Source: Filimonas lacunae
Lineage (GTDB): Bacteria; Bacteroidota; Bacteroidia; Chitinophagales; Chitinophagaceae
Reading direction: 5' to 3'
Assembly (NCBI RefSeq): GCF_002355595.1
Contig: NZ_AP017422.1
Span: 2,542,001-2,606,000, forward strand
DNA: 64,000 bases
This document shows positions 44,260 through 52,147 of this stretch, piece after piece (within the stretch, counting starts at the first letter, position 1; each line of letters starts with the position of its first letter). Under the pieces are notes generated by a model, which was not told the DNA's origin, did not search any database, and saw only the letters and a list, made by a program, of their open reading frames with translations. Made by a program: the position numbers and the translations under genes.

Positions 44260-45948
44260 ATGATGAATAGATTGGCTGTACAAGGCCTGTTATGTAGTGC
44301 TATGTTGCTTGGCCTTACCTATGAAGTGGTAAAGGCACAGCCTCTGAGAGGTTGGCCGCCGGTGAGGGATAACCAGGCTTCTGGTATATCCAAAGTGTGG
44401 GTGCCCGACAATGGCAATGGTACTTTTAAAAACCCGGTGCTGAATGCCGATTACTCCGATCCGGATGCTATACGTGTTGGGGATGATTATTATTTAATCA
44501 GCAGCAGTTTTGATGCGGTGCCAGGCTTGCCTATCCTGCAATCAAAAGACCTGGTGAACTGGAAAATAGCCGGGCATGCTTTATTGCGCCAGCCCCCTTT
44601 TGACCATTTTGCTAAAACACAACATGGTAACGGTGTATGGGCGCCTTCTATCCGTTACCGCAATGGCGAATTCTATATTTATTACCCCGATCCGGATTTT
44701 GGTATCTATCTCACCAAAGCCAAAAACATTACTGGTCCCTGGAGCGATCCGGTGCTGGTAGAAGCCGGCAAGGGGCTGATAGATCCCTGCCCGTTATGGG
44801 ATGAGGATGGTAAGGCATACCTGGTACATGCGTATGCAGGAAGCCGCGCCGGCATTAAAAGTGTGCTGGTAGTAAAGGAAATGAATGCAGAAGGTACCGC
44901 CACTACTTCGGCCGGTGTGCTGGTGTATGATGGGCATGGTACAGAAGATATTACCGTAGAAGGCCCTAAGCTGTATAAACGCAAAGGGTATTACTACATA
45001 TTTGCCCCCGCAGGTGGCGTGCCTACCGGCTGGCAGATTGTATTACGGAGTAAAAACATTTACGGCCCTTACGAACGCAGGGTGGTAATGGACCAGGGTA
45101 CTACTAAAGTCAATGGCCCGCACCAGGGCGCCTGGGTAACCACGCAAACCGGGGAAGACTGGTTTTTACATTTCCAGGATAAGGAAGCCTATGGTCGTGT
45201 AGTGCATTTGCAGCCGATGCGTTGGCTGAACGACTGGCCGGTAATTGGGTTGGATCGCAATTTAGATGGCAAGGGCGAGCCGGTACTGAACTATAAAAAG
45301 CCCAACGTAGGTAAAACCTGGCCTATTGAAACACCGGCTGAGTCGGATGAATTCAATGATGTCACATTGGGTTTGCAATGGCAATGGCAGGCCAATCCCA
45401 AGGCTACCTGGAGCTTTTTAAACCCCACCAAAGGCAGCCTGCGTTTATTCTCCGATAAAGTGCCTGATAGTGCTGTGAACTTGTGGGAGGTGCCGAATAT
45501 CTTATTTCAGAAAACGCCGGCAGATGCATTTATGGCTACTACTAAGTTCACCTTTACGCCTAACGAAAAACTGGTGAACGAAAAAGCCGGATTGGTAGTG
45601 TTGGGATATAGCTATGCCGGACTGGCGGTAAAAAGCAAAAAAGACGGTTTATACCTGGTATATAACGCTTGCAAGGATGCGGAGAAAAAGCGTCCTGAAC
45701 TGGAAACTGAGCTAGCTAAGCTCAGCGGTAAAGAAGTGTATTTTCGTGTTACAGTTACCAGCGGTGCACAGTGCCGTTTTAGCTACAGCCTTAACGGACA
45801 GCAGTTTATTAACGCCGGAGAAGTGTTTACCGCAGAGCCAGGTCGCTGGGTAGGCGCTAAAGTAGGATTGTATTGCACCCGAACCACCCAGATTAATGAT
45901 GCAGGCTATGTAGATGTAGACTGGTTTAGGGTAGAAGCGGTGCGTTAG
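44260..45948 (+). CDS. GH43 arabinanase/xylosidase-type enzyme, exported
   Basis: 562 residues; the second Met codon at 44263 is an alternative start. Signal peptide about 1-27. GH43 five-blade propeller: catalytic base Asp in NADYSDPDAIRV, Asp in LIDPCPLWDEDGKAYLV and Glu in VEGPKLYKRKG. A C-terminal beta-sandwich (about 370-560, SDEFNDVTLGLQWQWQANP) is the usual accessory domain. It should cut alpha-arabinan or xyloside side chains. Paired with the GH28 gene, so pectin decoration is the likely target (inference). Confidence 0.92.
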   Translation: MMNRLAVQGLLCSAMLLGLTYEVVKAQPLRGWPPVRDNQASGISKVWVPDNGNGTFKNPVLNADYSDPDAIRVGDDYYLISSSFDAVPGLPILQSKDLVNWKIAGHALLRQPPFDHFAKTQHGNGVWAPSIRYRNGEFYIYYPDPDFGIYLTKAKNITGPWSDPVLVEAGKGLIDPCPLWDEDGKAYLVHAYAGSRAGIKSVLVVKEMNAEGTATTSAGVLVYDGHGTEDITVEGPKLYKRKGYYYIFAPAGGVPTGWQIVLRSKNIYGPYERRVVMDQGTTKVNGPHQGAWVTTQTGEDWFLHFQDKEAYGRVVHLQPMRWLNDWPVIGLDRNLDGKGEPVLNYKKPNVGKTWPIETPAESDEFNDVTLGLQWQWQANPKATWSFLNPTKGSLRLFSDKVPDSAVNLWEVPNILFQKTPADAFMATTKFTFTPNEKLVNEKAGLVVLGYSYAGLAVKSKKDGLYLVYNACKDAEKKRPELETELAKLSGKEVYFRVTVTSGAQCRFSYSLNGQQFINAGEVFTAEPGRWVGAKVGLYCTRTTQINDAGYVDVDWFRVEAVR

Positions 45949-45972
45949 TCAGCTATCATTTAAATAGTTAAG

Positions 45973-46010
45973 AAGAGCCTGTTGTTTTGTTAAAACATAC
46001 AGGCTCTTTT
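45973..46010 (+). terminator. Terminator after the GH43 gene
   Basis: Perfect 10-bp stem AAGAGCCTGT / ACAGGCTCTT with a 16-base loop and a final TTTT. Confidence 0.75.
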
Positions 46011-46012
46011 GG

Positions 46013-46041
46013 TTGGGATAATTTCCAATTCTATATTTTTG
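46013..46041 (+). promoter_or_regulatory. Bacteroidota promoter of the lone receiver gene
   Basis: TTG (46013-46015), 18-base spacer, TATTTTTG (46034-46041). Fits TTTG/TTG-N18/19-TAnnTTTG, about 65 bases before the ATG at 46108. Confidence 0.55.
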
Positions 46042-46107
46042 TAGGGTAATTCTATAAACAATTATCCGTTTACCCTAACAAAGAAATCAGTCTTGACTGG
46101 TTACGTT

Positions 46108-46557
46108 ATGAAAAAATTTAAAGATTTAGATTGTATACTGCTCATTGACGATGATCATGTAACTAATTTTATACACACAAAGGCGATAGCCCGTGCAAAT
46201 ATTGCTGCACATGTTCAGGTAGCCGAAACTGCTACAGATGCCCTTGCTTTTTTAACCAATTCCGGTATTTTTTCCACAGAAGAAGAAAGCGATTTGCCAC
46301 GTCCGGGCATTATTCTGCTGGATATTAATATGCCGGGTATGAATGGCTGGGAGTTTCTGGAAGCGTATGCCCGGTTAACCACCGTTCAAAAGGCCCGTAT
46401 TATTGTAGTAATGCTTACCACTTCTTTAAATCCCGATGACGAACTGCGTGCTTTAAAAAGCCAGGACGTAATACAATTTATGAAAAAACCACTGCGCCCT
46501 GAAATGGTGGCAGAATTAGCGCAGCAGTTTTTTGAGTTACAATCCGAAACGGTTTAG
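46108..46557 (+). CDS. Single-domain response regulator with long beta3-loop
   Basis: 149 residues from the ATG at 46108 (a TTG at 46093 is not favoured). Receiver: Asp14, Asp15, Asp16 pocket, phospho-acceptor Asp72 in LLDINMPGMNGWE, switch Lys in FMKKPLRP. A longer-than-usual loop (NSGIFSTEEESDLP) precedes the Asp strand, a feature of the Rcp1-like receivers that pair with phytochrome-type kinases. No kinase is adjacent, so it is probably served by one of the SHDLQEPL kinases. Convergent with the CoA-transferase gene, overlapping at the last 4 bases. Confidence 0.88.
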   Translation: MKKFKDLDCILLIDDDHVTNFIHTKAIARANIAAHVQVAETATDALAFLTNSGIFSTEEESDLPRPGIILLDINMPGMNGWEFLEAYARLTTVQKARIIVVMLTTSLNPDDELRALKSQDVIQFMKKPLRPEMVAELAQQFFELQSETV

Positions 46558-48068
46558 TATATCTCCGGTTGCAGCACATCGCTTTTCATGCTGCCGGTGT
46601 TTTTAAACCGGGTGTGCCAGCTAAATGCTTTGTGCAGCAGGTGTGGGGTTTGCCCACCTGCTTTGCAGGCTTGTTTAAAATAATCCATCAGCTCTTCTTT
46701 ATAGTCGCCATGCGTGCAATGCTCTATCATTAACCGGGCCCTTTCGCGGGGCGCCAGGTTTCGCAAATCGGCCAGCCCGTTTTCTGTAATAATCACATCT
46801 ACATCATGCTCGCTATGGTCCACATGCGAAACCATCGGCACTATGCACGAAACGTCATTGTGTTTCGCAGTAGAGCTGGTTACAAAAATGCTGAGGTAAG
46901 CATTGCGGGCAAAATCGCCCGATCCGCCAATACCATTCATCATATGGGTACCGCTTACATGGGTGGAGTTTACGTTGCCATAAATATCACATTCCAGCGC
47001 CGTGTTTACAGCTATTACACCCAGGCGGCGTATCACTTCGGCGGCGTTACTAATGTCCTGCGGACGCAACACCATGTGTTGTTTGTAGTGATCTATGTTA
47101 TTGAATATCTTTTCATAATAAGCTTCCGATACGGTAATGGAAGAGCCTGAAGCGTAGCGCATTTTACCGGCATCGATCAGGTCAAAAGTACTATCCTGCA
47201 ATACTTCCGAATACATGGTCAGGTTTTCATAGTCGCTATCCAGCAACCCGCTTAACACGGCATTGGCCACCTTGCCAATACCACACTGCAAGGGTAACAA
47301 TGAGCGGGTAAGGCGTCCTTTTTTAATTTCGTCATCAAAAAATTGCAACAGGTGTCCGGCTATAGCAGTAGTGCAGGTATCCGGTGGCGCAATATCTGCC
47401 GGGCTGTCTTTTTCATTAGTAATCACAATGCCAATGACTTTATCGGGGTCTACAGGAATGCTATGGTAGCCAATGCGCATATCCGGCCTGGTAATGGGGA
47501 TGATGCGGTGATTGGGAAAGTTGCCGGTGAAAAAGATATCGTGTATACCCTTTACATTCGGGTGCACGCTCATGTTCAGCTCTATGATAATTTTATTGGC
47601 CAGTTGCGCAAAGGCGGCTGAATTGCCCACAGAGGTAGTGGGTATAATGCTGCCATCATCTTCAATCATGGCGGCTTCTAATATAGCAATATCCATTTCG
47701 GGAAAGTGGCCGCTTTTTAACTGCTCGGCTGTTTCAGATAAATGCTGATCAATAAACAGCACTTCCCCCTTGTTAATGTCTTTACGCAAAGTAGGGTCTA
47801 CCTGAAAAGGCAGGCGGCGTTTTAATACATGTGCATTAGCCAGTAAGCCATCCGTACCATGTCCCAGCGATGCACCGGTTATTAACGTAATTTGTAAAGG
47901 ATCGGTAGCGGCACGCTCGGCCAGGGCCGGCAACACAGCCTTGCTATCGCCGGATTGTGTAAAGCCGCTGGAGCCTACCACGGTGTTGTTTTGTATATAA
48001 GCGGCCGCTTGTGGGGCGGTGATGATTTTATCTAGTAAGGATGGATGTTTTATTCTGTGATTGTACAT
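46554..48068 (-). CDS. Succinyl-CoA:acetate CoA-transferase (acetyl-CoA hydrolase/AarC type)
   Basis: 504 residues, the length of AarC-type class I CoA-transferases. Landmarks: VVGSSGFTQSGDSK near the N-terminus, the active-site Glu288 in MYSEVLQDS and SGTHMMNGIGGSGDFARN near the C-terminus. It transfers CoA from succinyl-CoA to acetate, yielding succinate and acetyl-CoA, which can replace succinyl-CoA synthetase in the TCA cycle. A simple acetyl-CoA hydrolase activity cannot be excluded. Divergent from the DinB gene across about 80 bases. Confidence 0.9.
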   Translation of the reverse strand: MYNHRIKHPSLLDKIITAPQAAAYIQNNTVVGSSGFTQSGDSKAVLPALAERAATDPLQITLITGASLGHGTDGLLANAHVLKRRLPFQVDPTLRKDINKGEVLFIDQHLSETAEQLKSGHFPEMDIAILEAAMIEDDGSIIPTTSVGNSAAFAQLANKIIIELNMSVHPNVKGIHDIFFTGNFPNHRIIPITRPDMRIGYHSIPVDPDKVIGIVITNEKDSPADIAPPDTCTTAIAGHLLQFFDDEIKKGRLTRSLLPLQCGIGKVANAVLSGLLDSDYENLTMYSEVLQDSTFDLIDAGKMRYASGSSITVSEAYYEKIFNNIDHYKQHMVLRPQDISNAAEVIRRLGVIAVNTALECDIYGNVNSTHVSGTHMMNGIGGSGDFARNAYLSIFVTSSTAKHNDVSCIVPMVSHVDHSEHDVDVIITENGLADLRNLAPRERARLMIEHCTHGDYKEELMDYFKQACKAGGQTPHLLHKAFSWHTRFKNTGSMKSDVLQPEIY

Positions 48069-48148
48069 ATATTGTATGTTATACAGGCAAAGCTACCAGG
48101 CATGCTTAACAAAAAATATGATCATTATCAGCAAAACAATTGACAGAT

Positions 48149-48661
48149 ATGGCTACGGAACAACTGCCTGAAATATGGCTCAGAGGGCCCATTAACGGAA
48201 TACCTGCTTTGCTGCAACCGGCAGCGCATGCACTATTGCAGGCCAGTGAAGAGATACAGGCAATGATGAAAGATTTTCCGGATGTATTGTTATGGAAGCG
48301 GCCTGCGCAACTGGCTTCTGCCGGTTTTCACCTGCAGCATATTACCGGTGTGCTGGATCGCATGTACAGCTATGCTCATGAACAACCGCTTACCGAAGCA
48401 CAATTTACTTATTTGCGCAGTGAAGGAAAGGAAGATGTAACCGTAACAACGGCTATGCTGGTAACAACGTTGGTGGAGCGTATCCATAGTTTTGTGGCGG
48501 CATTACACCAGGTGCCGGAGCAAAGCCTTACACAGTTTCGTGCAGTAGGGCGCAAGCAACTGCCTTCCACTGTGTGCGGGTTGTTGTTTCATGCAGCAGA
48601 GCATACCATGCGCCATAATGGCCAGCTGTTGGTAACCGTTCGGGTATTGCAGCAGCTTTAG
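48149..48661 (+). CDS. DinB-superfamily protein
   Basis: 170 residues from the ATG at 48149. Four-helix pattern of the DinB/YfiT fold: PALLQPAAHALLQASEEI, HLQHITGVLDRMYSYA with the first metal His, and LLFHAAEHTMRHNGQL with the C-terminal HxxxH-like His. Such proteins bind divalent metals and often act as thiol-dependent S-transferases (bacillithiol or similar). Substrate unknown. It overlaps the convergent flavin-type gene at its last 4 bases. Confidence 0.85.
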   Translation: MATEQLPEIWLRGPINGIPALLQPAAHALLQASEEIQAMMKDFPDVLLWKRPAQLASAGFHLQHITGVLDRMYSYAHEQPLTEAQFTYLRSEGKEDVTVTTAMLVTTLVERIHSFVAALHQVPEQSLTQFRAVGRKQLPSTVCGLLFHAAEHTMRHNGQLLVTVRVLQQL

Positions 48662-49107
48662 CTGGCTTCGTATTTGCCGGTTTTGCGGGTTAATAATATA
48701 CGAAATAAAATACCTTTTACATCACTGATATCCGACGACTGGAAAGGCCAGCTGGGCGATAGCCGCACATTGCTGCTGGTAATAAACGGAAAGTTACGCG
48801 CCATCAAATACTGAACGGCCACTTTACGGTCGGCATCATCCGTTAGTTCCTCAAAACGTCCCCAGCAAACAATGCTTTTCCAGTTGCCCATGTTTTGCAT
48901 ATCATCTGCCTGAAAACATACCTCCGGGTTTTTACGCATCATGGCTATTTTCATACCCTCGCCCGAATGGCCATATAACCAGGTTCCATCAAAGGCATAA
49001 CTTATCGGCACCACATAGGTTAAGCCATCTGCATGGCAACCCAGGCGGCCCAGTATCTGGCCGTTTAATACCTGGTCTATTTCTATTTGACTGAGTATTC
49101 CTGTCAT
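48658..49107 (-). CDS. Flavin-nucleotide-binding (PNPOx-like) protein
   Basis: 149 residues from the ATG at 49107. Split-barrel signature: VLNGQILGRLGCHADGLTYVVPISYAFDG, YGHSGEGMKIAMMRKNPEVCFQ and WKSIVCWGRFEEL; this is the pattern of the pyridoxamine-phosphate-oxidase-like flavin-binding family. The protein may bind FMN, F420-like or haem; cofactor and substrate are unknown. It is divergent from aconitase across 214 bases. Confidence 0.88.
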   Translation of the reverse strand: MTGILSQIEIDQVLNGQILGRLGCHADGLTYVVPISYAFDGTWLYGHSGEGMKIAMMRKNPEVCFQADDMQNMGNWKSIVCWGRFEELTDDADRKVAVQYLMARNFPFITSSNVRLSPSWPFQSSDISDVKGILFRILLTRKTGKYEAS

Positions 49108-49321
49108 TTCTTGCTTTTTCAACAAAATTAAAAGCCGGTAAAAGGCTGGAACATGATGATGGTCAGCCCGTTTGTTGTTGTATATCAGGAATAATCTATT
49201 GTATGTTCGCGGGGGGACTATTGTTTTTAACGGGCCGGTGTATTAGTTTGGATTACAAATTGATGTAGTCACATGCACTAACAAGGTGCTATCCCATTAC
49301 TGATGATAAAAATAATACACC

Positions 49322-52051
49322 ATGCCATCAACCATCGCTTCACTGACACAACTACAAGAGGAAGGAAAGAACATAGCCCGGCTACCGTTTTCTATCAGAA
49401 TTTTATTAGAAAACGTGCTGCGTAACCGGGATAATTTTGCTATTACAGAAGAACATTTGAACACTTTGGTGAACTGGAACCCGGAGGGAACGGAAAAGGA
49501 AATTCCCTTTAAACCGGCCCGGGTACTGATGCAGGATTTTACCGGTGTACCTGCTGTGGTAGACATTGCCAGCATTCGCGCCGAGGTGGTGCGCAGGGGA
49601 AAAGACGGCAGTAAAATTAACCCCGCCATTCCCGTTGACCTGGTGATAGATCATAGTGTGCAGGTTGATTTTTTTGGCACTGATTATGCCTACACCAAAA
49701 ACGTTACCTACGAATACGAGCGCAATAAAGAACGCTACCAGCTGTTGAAATGGGCGCAGCAGGCTTTTGATAATTTTACCGTAGTGCCGCCGGGTATGGG
49801 TATATGCCACCAGGTGAACCTGGAATACCTGGCAAAAGGGGTAATTGAAAGGGATGGCTGGCGGTTTCCGGACACGCTGGTGGGCACCGATTCGCACACG
49901 CCTATGGTCAATGGTATTGGCGTGCTGGGTTGGGGCGTAGGCGGTATAGAAGCAGAAGCCGCTTTGCTGGGACAGCCTATTTATTTTACCTGCCCGCAGG
50001 TGATAGGGTTGAAGCTTACCGGAAAGTTAACAGAAGGCATTACCGCTACAGATATGGTGCTGGCCATTACCCAGGTGCTGCGCAAATACGGGGTAGTGGG
50101 CAAGTTTGTAGAAGTGTTTGGCGATGGGCTGGATCATTTAACAGTTCCCGACAGGGCTACCATCTCTAATATGTCGCCCGAGTTTGGTTGTACGGTCACT
50201 TATTTCCCTATCGACAGCCAAACCCTGCAATACATGCATCGCACCAACCGCAGTGCCGAACAAATCGCGATGGTAGAAGATTATTGCAAAAAGAATATGC
50301 TGTGGCGCCAGGGCGAGGAACAGATCACCTATTCTGATATACTGGAGCTGGATTTGAATACAGTAAAACCTTCGGTGGCGGGCCCTAAGCGTCCGCAGGA
50401 CCGTATTCCGGTAAAAGAACTGCACACACGGTTTAGTGAACTATTGGATAAGGAATACCAGCGTATGTACACGCCCGAAGGTAAAAGACGCGATAATGCC
50501 TGGTTATCGGAAGGCGGCTCGGGCAGCACGTTCACGTATGAAGTGAACAAACAAAGCGAGGAGGTGGCTGTAGAAGTAGAAAATAGTTTGCAAACAGTGC
50601 GTTTAAAGTTAAAGAATGAGGAGTATGTGTTAAGCGATGGGTCTATTGTAATAGCCGCTATTACCAGTTGTACCAACACTTCTAACCCCACCGTAATGAT
50701 TGGTGCGGGCCTGGTGGCCAAAAAGGCCATTAAGCGCGGCCTGGATGTAAAGCCCTGGGTAAAAACCAGCCTGGCCCCGGGTTCGCGCGTGGTAACGGAA
50801 TACCTGAAGCGTGCCGAGTTGCTGGGCGACCTGGAAGCCTTGCGTTTTCATACCGTGGGGTATGGTTGCACCTCGTGTATTGGCAACAGCGGTCCCTTAC
50901 CGCCACATATAGCCGAAGCGGTAGACAAAGGCAAGCTGGTGGTGGCTTCAGTGCTTTCGGGTAACCGTAACTTTGAAGCCCGGGTACATCCGCAGGTGAA
51001 AATGAACTTCCTGGCTTCGCCCATGCTGGTGGTAGCCTATGCCATAGCCGGCAGGGTGGATATAGACCTGTTTTCCGATCCGTTGGGTAACGACCCTAAT
51101 GGCGAGCCGGTTTTTCTGCGGGATATATGGCCTGCCCAGGAAGAGATTAACGAAGCGGTGCTGAAAGCCGTACAACAAAAAGATTACGAAGAAGTATACA
51201 AGGTAATATTTGATGGTGATGAACAATGGAAGGGACTGCATGCGCCTGCCGGCAAAGATTACCATTGGAGCAACGACTCTACTTATATTAAAGAAGCTTC
51301 CTTTTTTAAAAATCTGCCCGAGCAGCCGGCGGCCTTGCAGGATGTAGTGAATGGCCGTGTGTTACTGAAGCTGGGCGATTCTGTTACCACCGATCATATT
51401 TCACCTGCGGGCTCGTTTAAGGCCGATACGCCTGCCGGTAAATACCTGACCGATCATGCTATTGATGCAAAAATGTTCAATAGCTATGGTTCGCGCCGGG
51501 GTAATGAAGAGGTGATGGTGCGCGGCACTTTTGCCAATGTGCGTATCAAAAACCAGATTTCACCCAAAGAAGGTGGTTTTACCACCTTTATTCCTACCGG
51601 CACGGTGTTATCTGTTTTTGATGCTTCCCGTGAATATGCAGCCCGCCAGGTACCGTTGGTGGTGCTGGCTGGTAAGGAGTATGGCAGCGGTTCGTCGCGC
51701 GATTGGGCGGCCAAAGGCACCAACCTGCTGGGGGTGAAGGCGGTGATAGCCGAAAGCTACGAGCGCATACACCGCAGCAACCTGGTGGGTATGGGTATTA
51801 TTCCGCTGGAATATGTGGATGGCCAGAATGCCGAATCGCTACACCTGACCGGGTACGAAACCTATACCATCGAAGGCATTGCTTCGGAATTAAAGGCCGG
51901 CAAACTGTTGTCGGTAAAAGCGCAGCCGGATGAAGGGGAGGCCATTCTCTTCCAGGTAAAAGCCCGGCTGGACTCTGCTATTGAGCTGGAATATTACCGG
52001 CATGGTGGAATATTGCAGTATGTAGTACGCGACTTTCTCAAAAAAGCATAA
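49322..52051 (+). CDS. acnA: Aconitate hydratase A
   Basis: 909 residues, AcnA/IRP type. Fe-S ligand Cys in ITSCTNTSNPTV and GCTSCIGNSGPL; substrate motifs GTDSHTPMVNGIGVLGWGVGGIEAEA and, in the C-terminal swivel domain, SYGSRRGNEEVMVRGTFANVR and KEYGSGSSRDWAAKG. It converts citrate to isocitrate in the TCA cycle and may act as an RNA-binding regulator when the cluster is lost. A terminator follows. The upstream 214-base region has a -33/-7-like pair (TTG at 49221, TAGTTTG at 49244) with one base missing in the spacer of the -7 box. Confidence 0.97.
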   Translation: MPSTIASLTQLQEEGKNIARLPFSIRILLENVLRNRDNFAITEEHLNTLVNWNPEGTEKEIPFKPARVLMQDFTGVPAVVDIASIRAEVVRRGKDGSKINPAIPVDLVIDHSVQVDFFGTDYAYTKNVTYEYERNKERYQLLKWAQQAFDNFTVVPPGMGICHQVNLEYLAKGVIERDGWRFPDTLVGTDSHTPMVNGIGVLGWGVGGIEAEAALLGQPIYFTCPQVIGLKLTGKLTEGITATDMVLAITQVLRKYGVVGKFVEVFGDGLDHLTVPDRATISNMSPEFGCTVTYFPIDSQTLQYMHRTNRSAEQIAMVEDYCKKNMLWRQGEEQITYSDILELDLNTVKPSVAGPKRPQDRIPVKELHTRFSELLDKEYQRMYTPEGKRRDNAWLSEGGSGSTFTYEVNKQSEEVAVEVENSLQTVRLKLKNEEYVLSDGSIVIAAITSCTNTSNPTVMIGAGLVAKKAIKRGLDVKPWVKTSLAPGSRVVTEYLKRAELLGDLEALRFHTVGYGCTSCIGNSGPLPPHIAEAVDKGKLVVASVLSGNRNFEARVHPQVKMNFLASPMLVVAYAIAGRVDIDLFSDPLGNDPNGEPVFLRDIWPAQEEINEAVLKAVQQKDYEEVYKVIFDGDEQWKGLHAPAGKDYHWSNDSTYIKEASFFKNLPEQPAALQDVVNGRVLLKLGDSVTTDHISPAGSFKADTPAGKYLTDHAIDAKMFNSYGSRRGNEEVMVRGTFANVRIKNQISPKEGGFTTFIPTGTVLSVFDASREYAARQVPLVVLAGKEYGSGSSRDWAAKGTNLLGVKAVIAESYERIHRSNLVGMGIIPLEYVDGQNAESLHLTGYETYTIEGIASELKAGKLLSVKAQPDEGEAILFQVKARLDSAIELEYYRHGGILQYVVRDFLKKA

Positions 52052-52057
52052 ATAATC

Positions 52058-52089
52058 AGGGCCTGCCTTATAAAGCAGGCCTTTTTTAG
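52058..52089 (+). terminator. Terminator after acnA
   Basis: Perfect 7-bp stem GGCCTGC / GCAGGCC with a weak extension, 8-base loop, then TTTTTTAG. Confidence 0.85.
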
Positions 52090-52110
52090 TTTCAAGCATA
52101 GTGTACAAAT

Positions 52111-52127
52111 GTTATATTGCATATAAC
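52111..52127. promoter_or_regulatory. Perfect 17-bp dyad upstream of the PAS kinase gene
   Basis: GTTATAT-TGC-ATATAAC, ending 20 bases before the ATG. It overlaps TATATTG, a near -7 box, so a bound dimer could block transcription (inference). Confidence 0.45.
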
Positions 52128-52147
52128 TAAAACGAGGGAAAACTATA

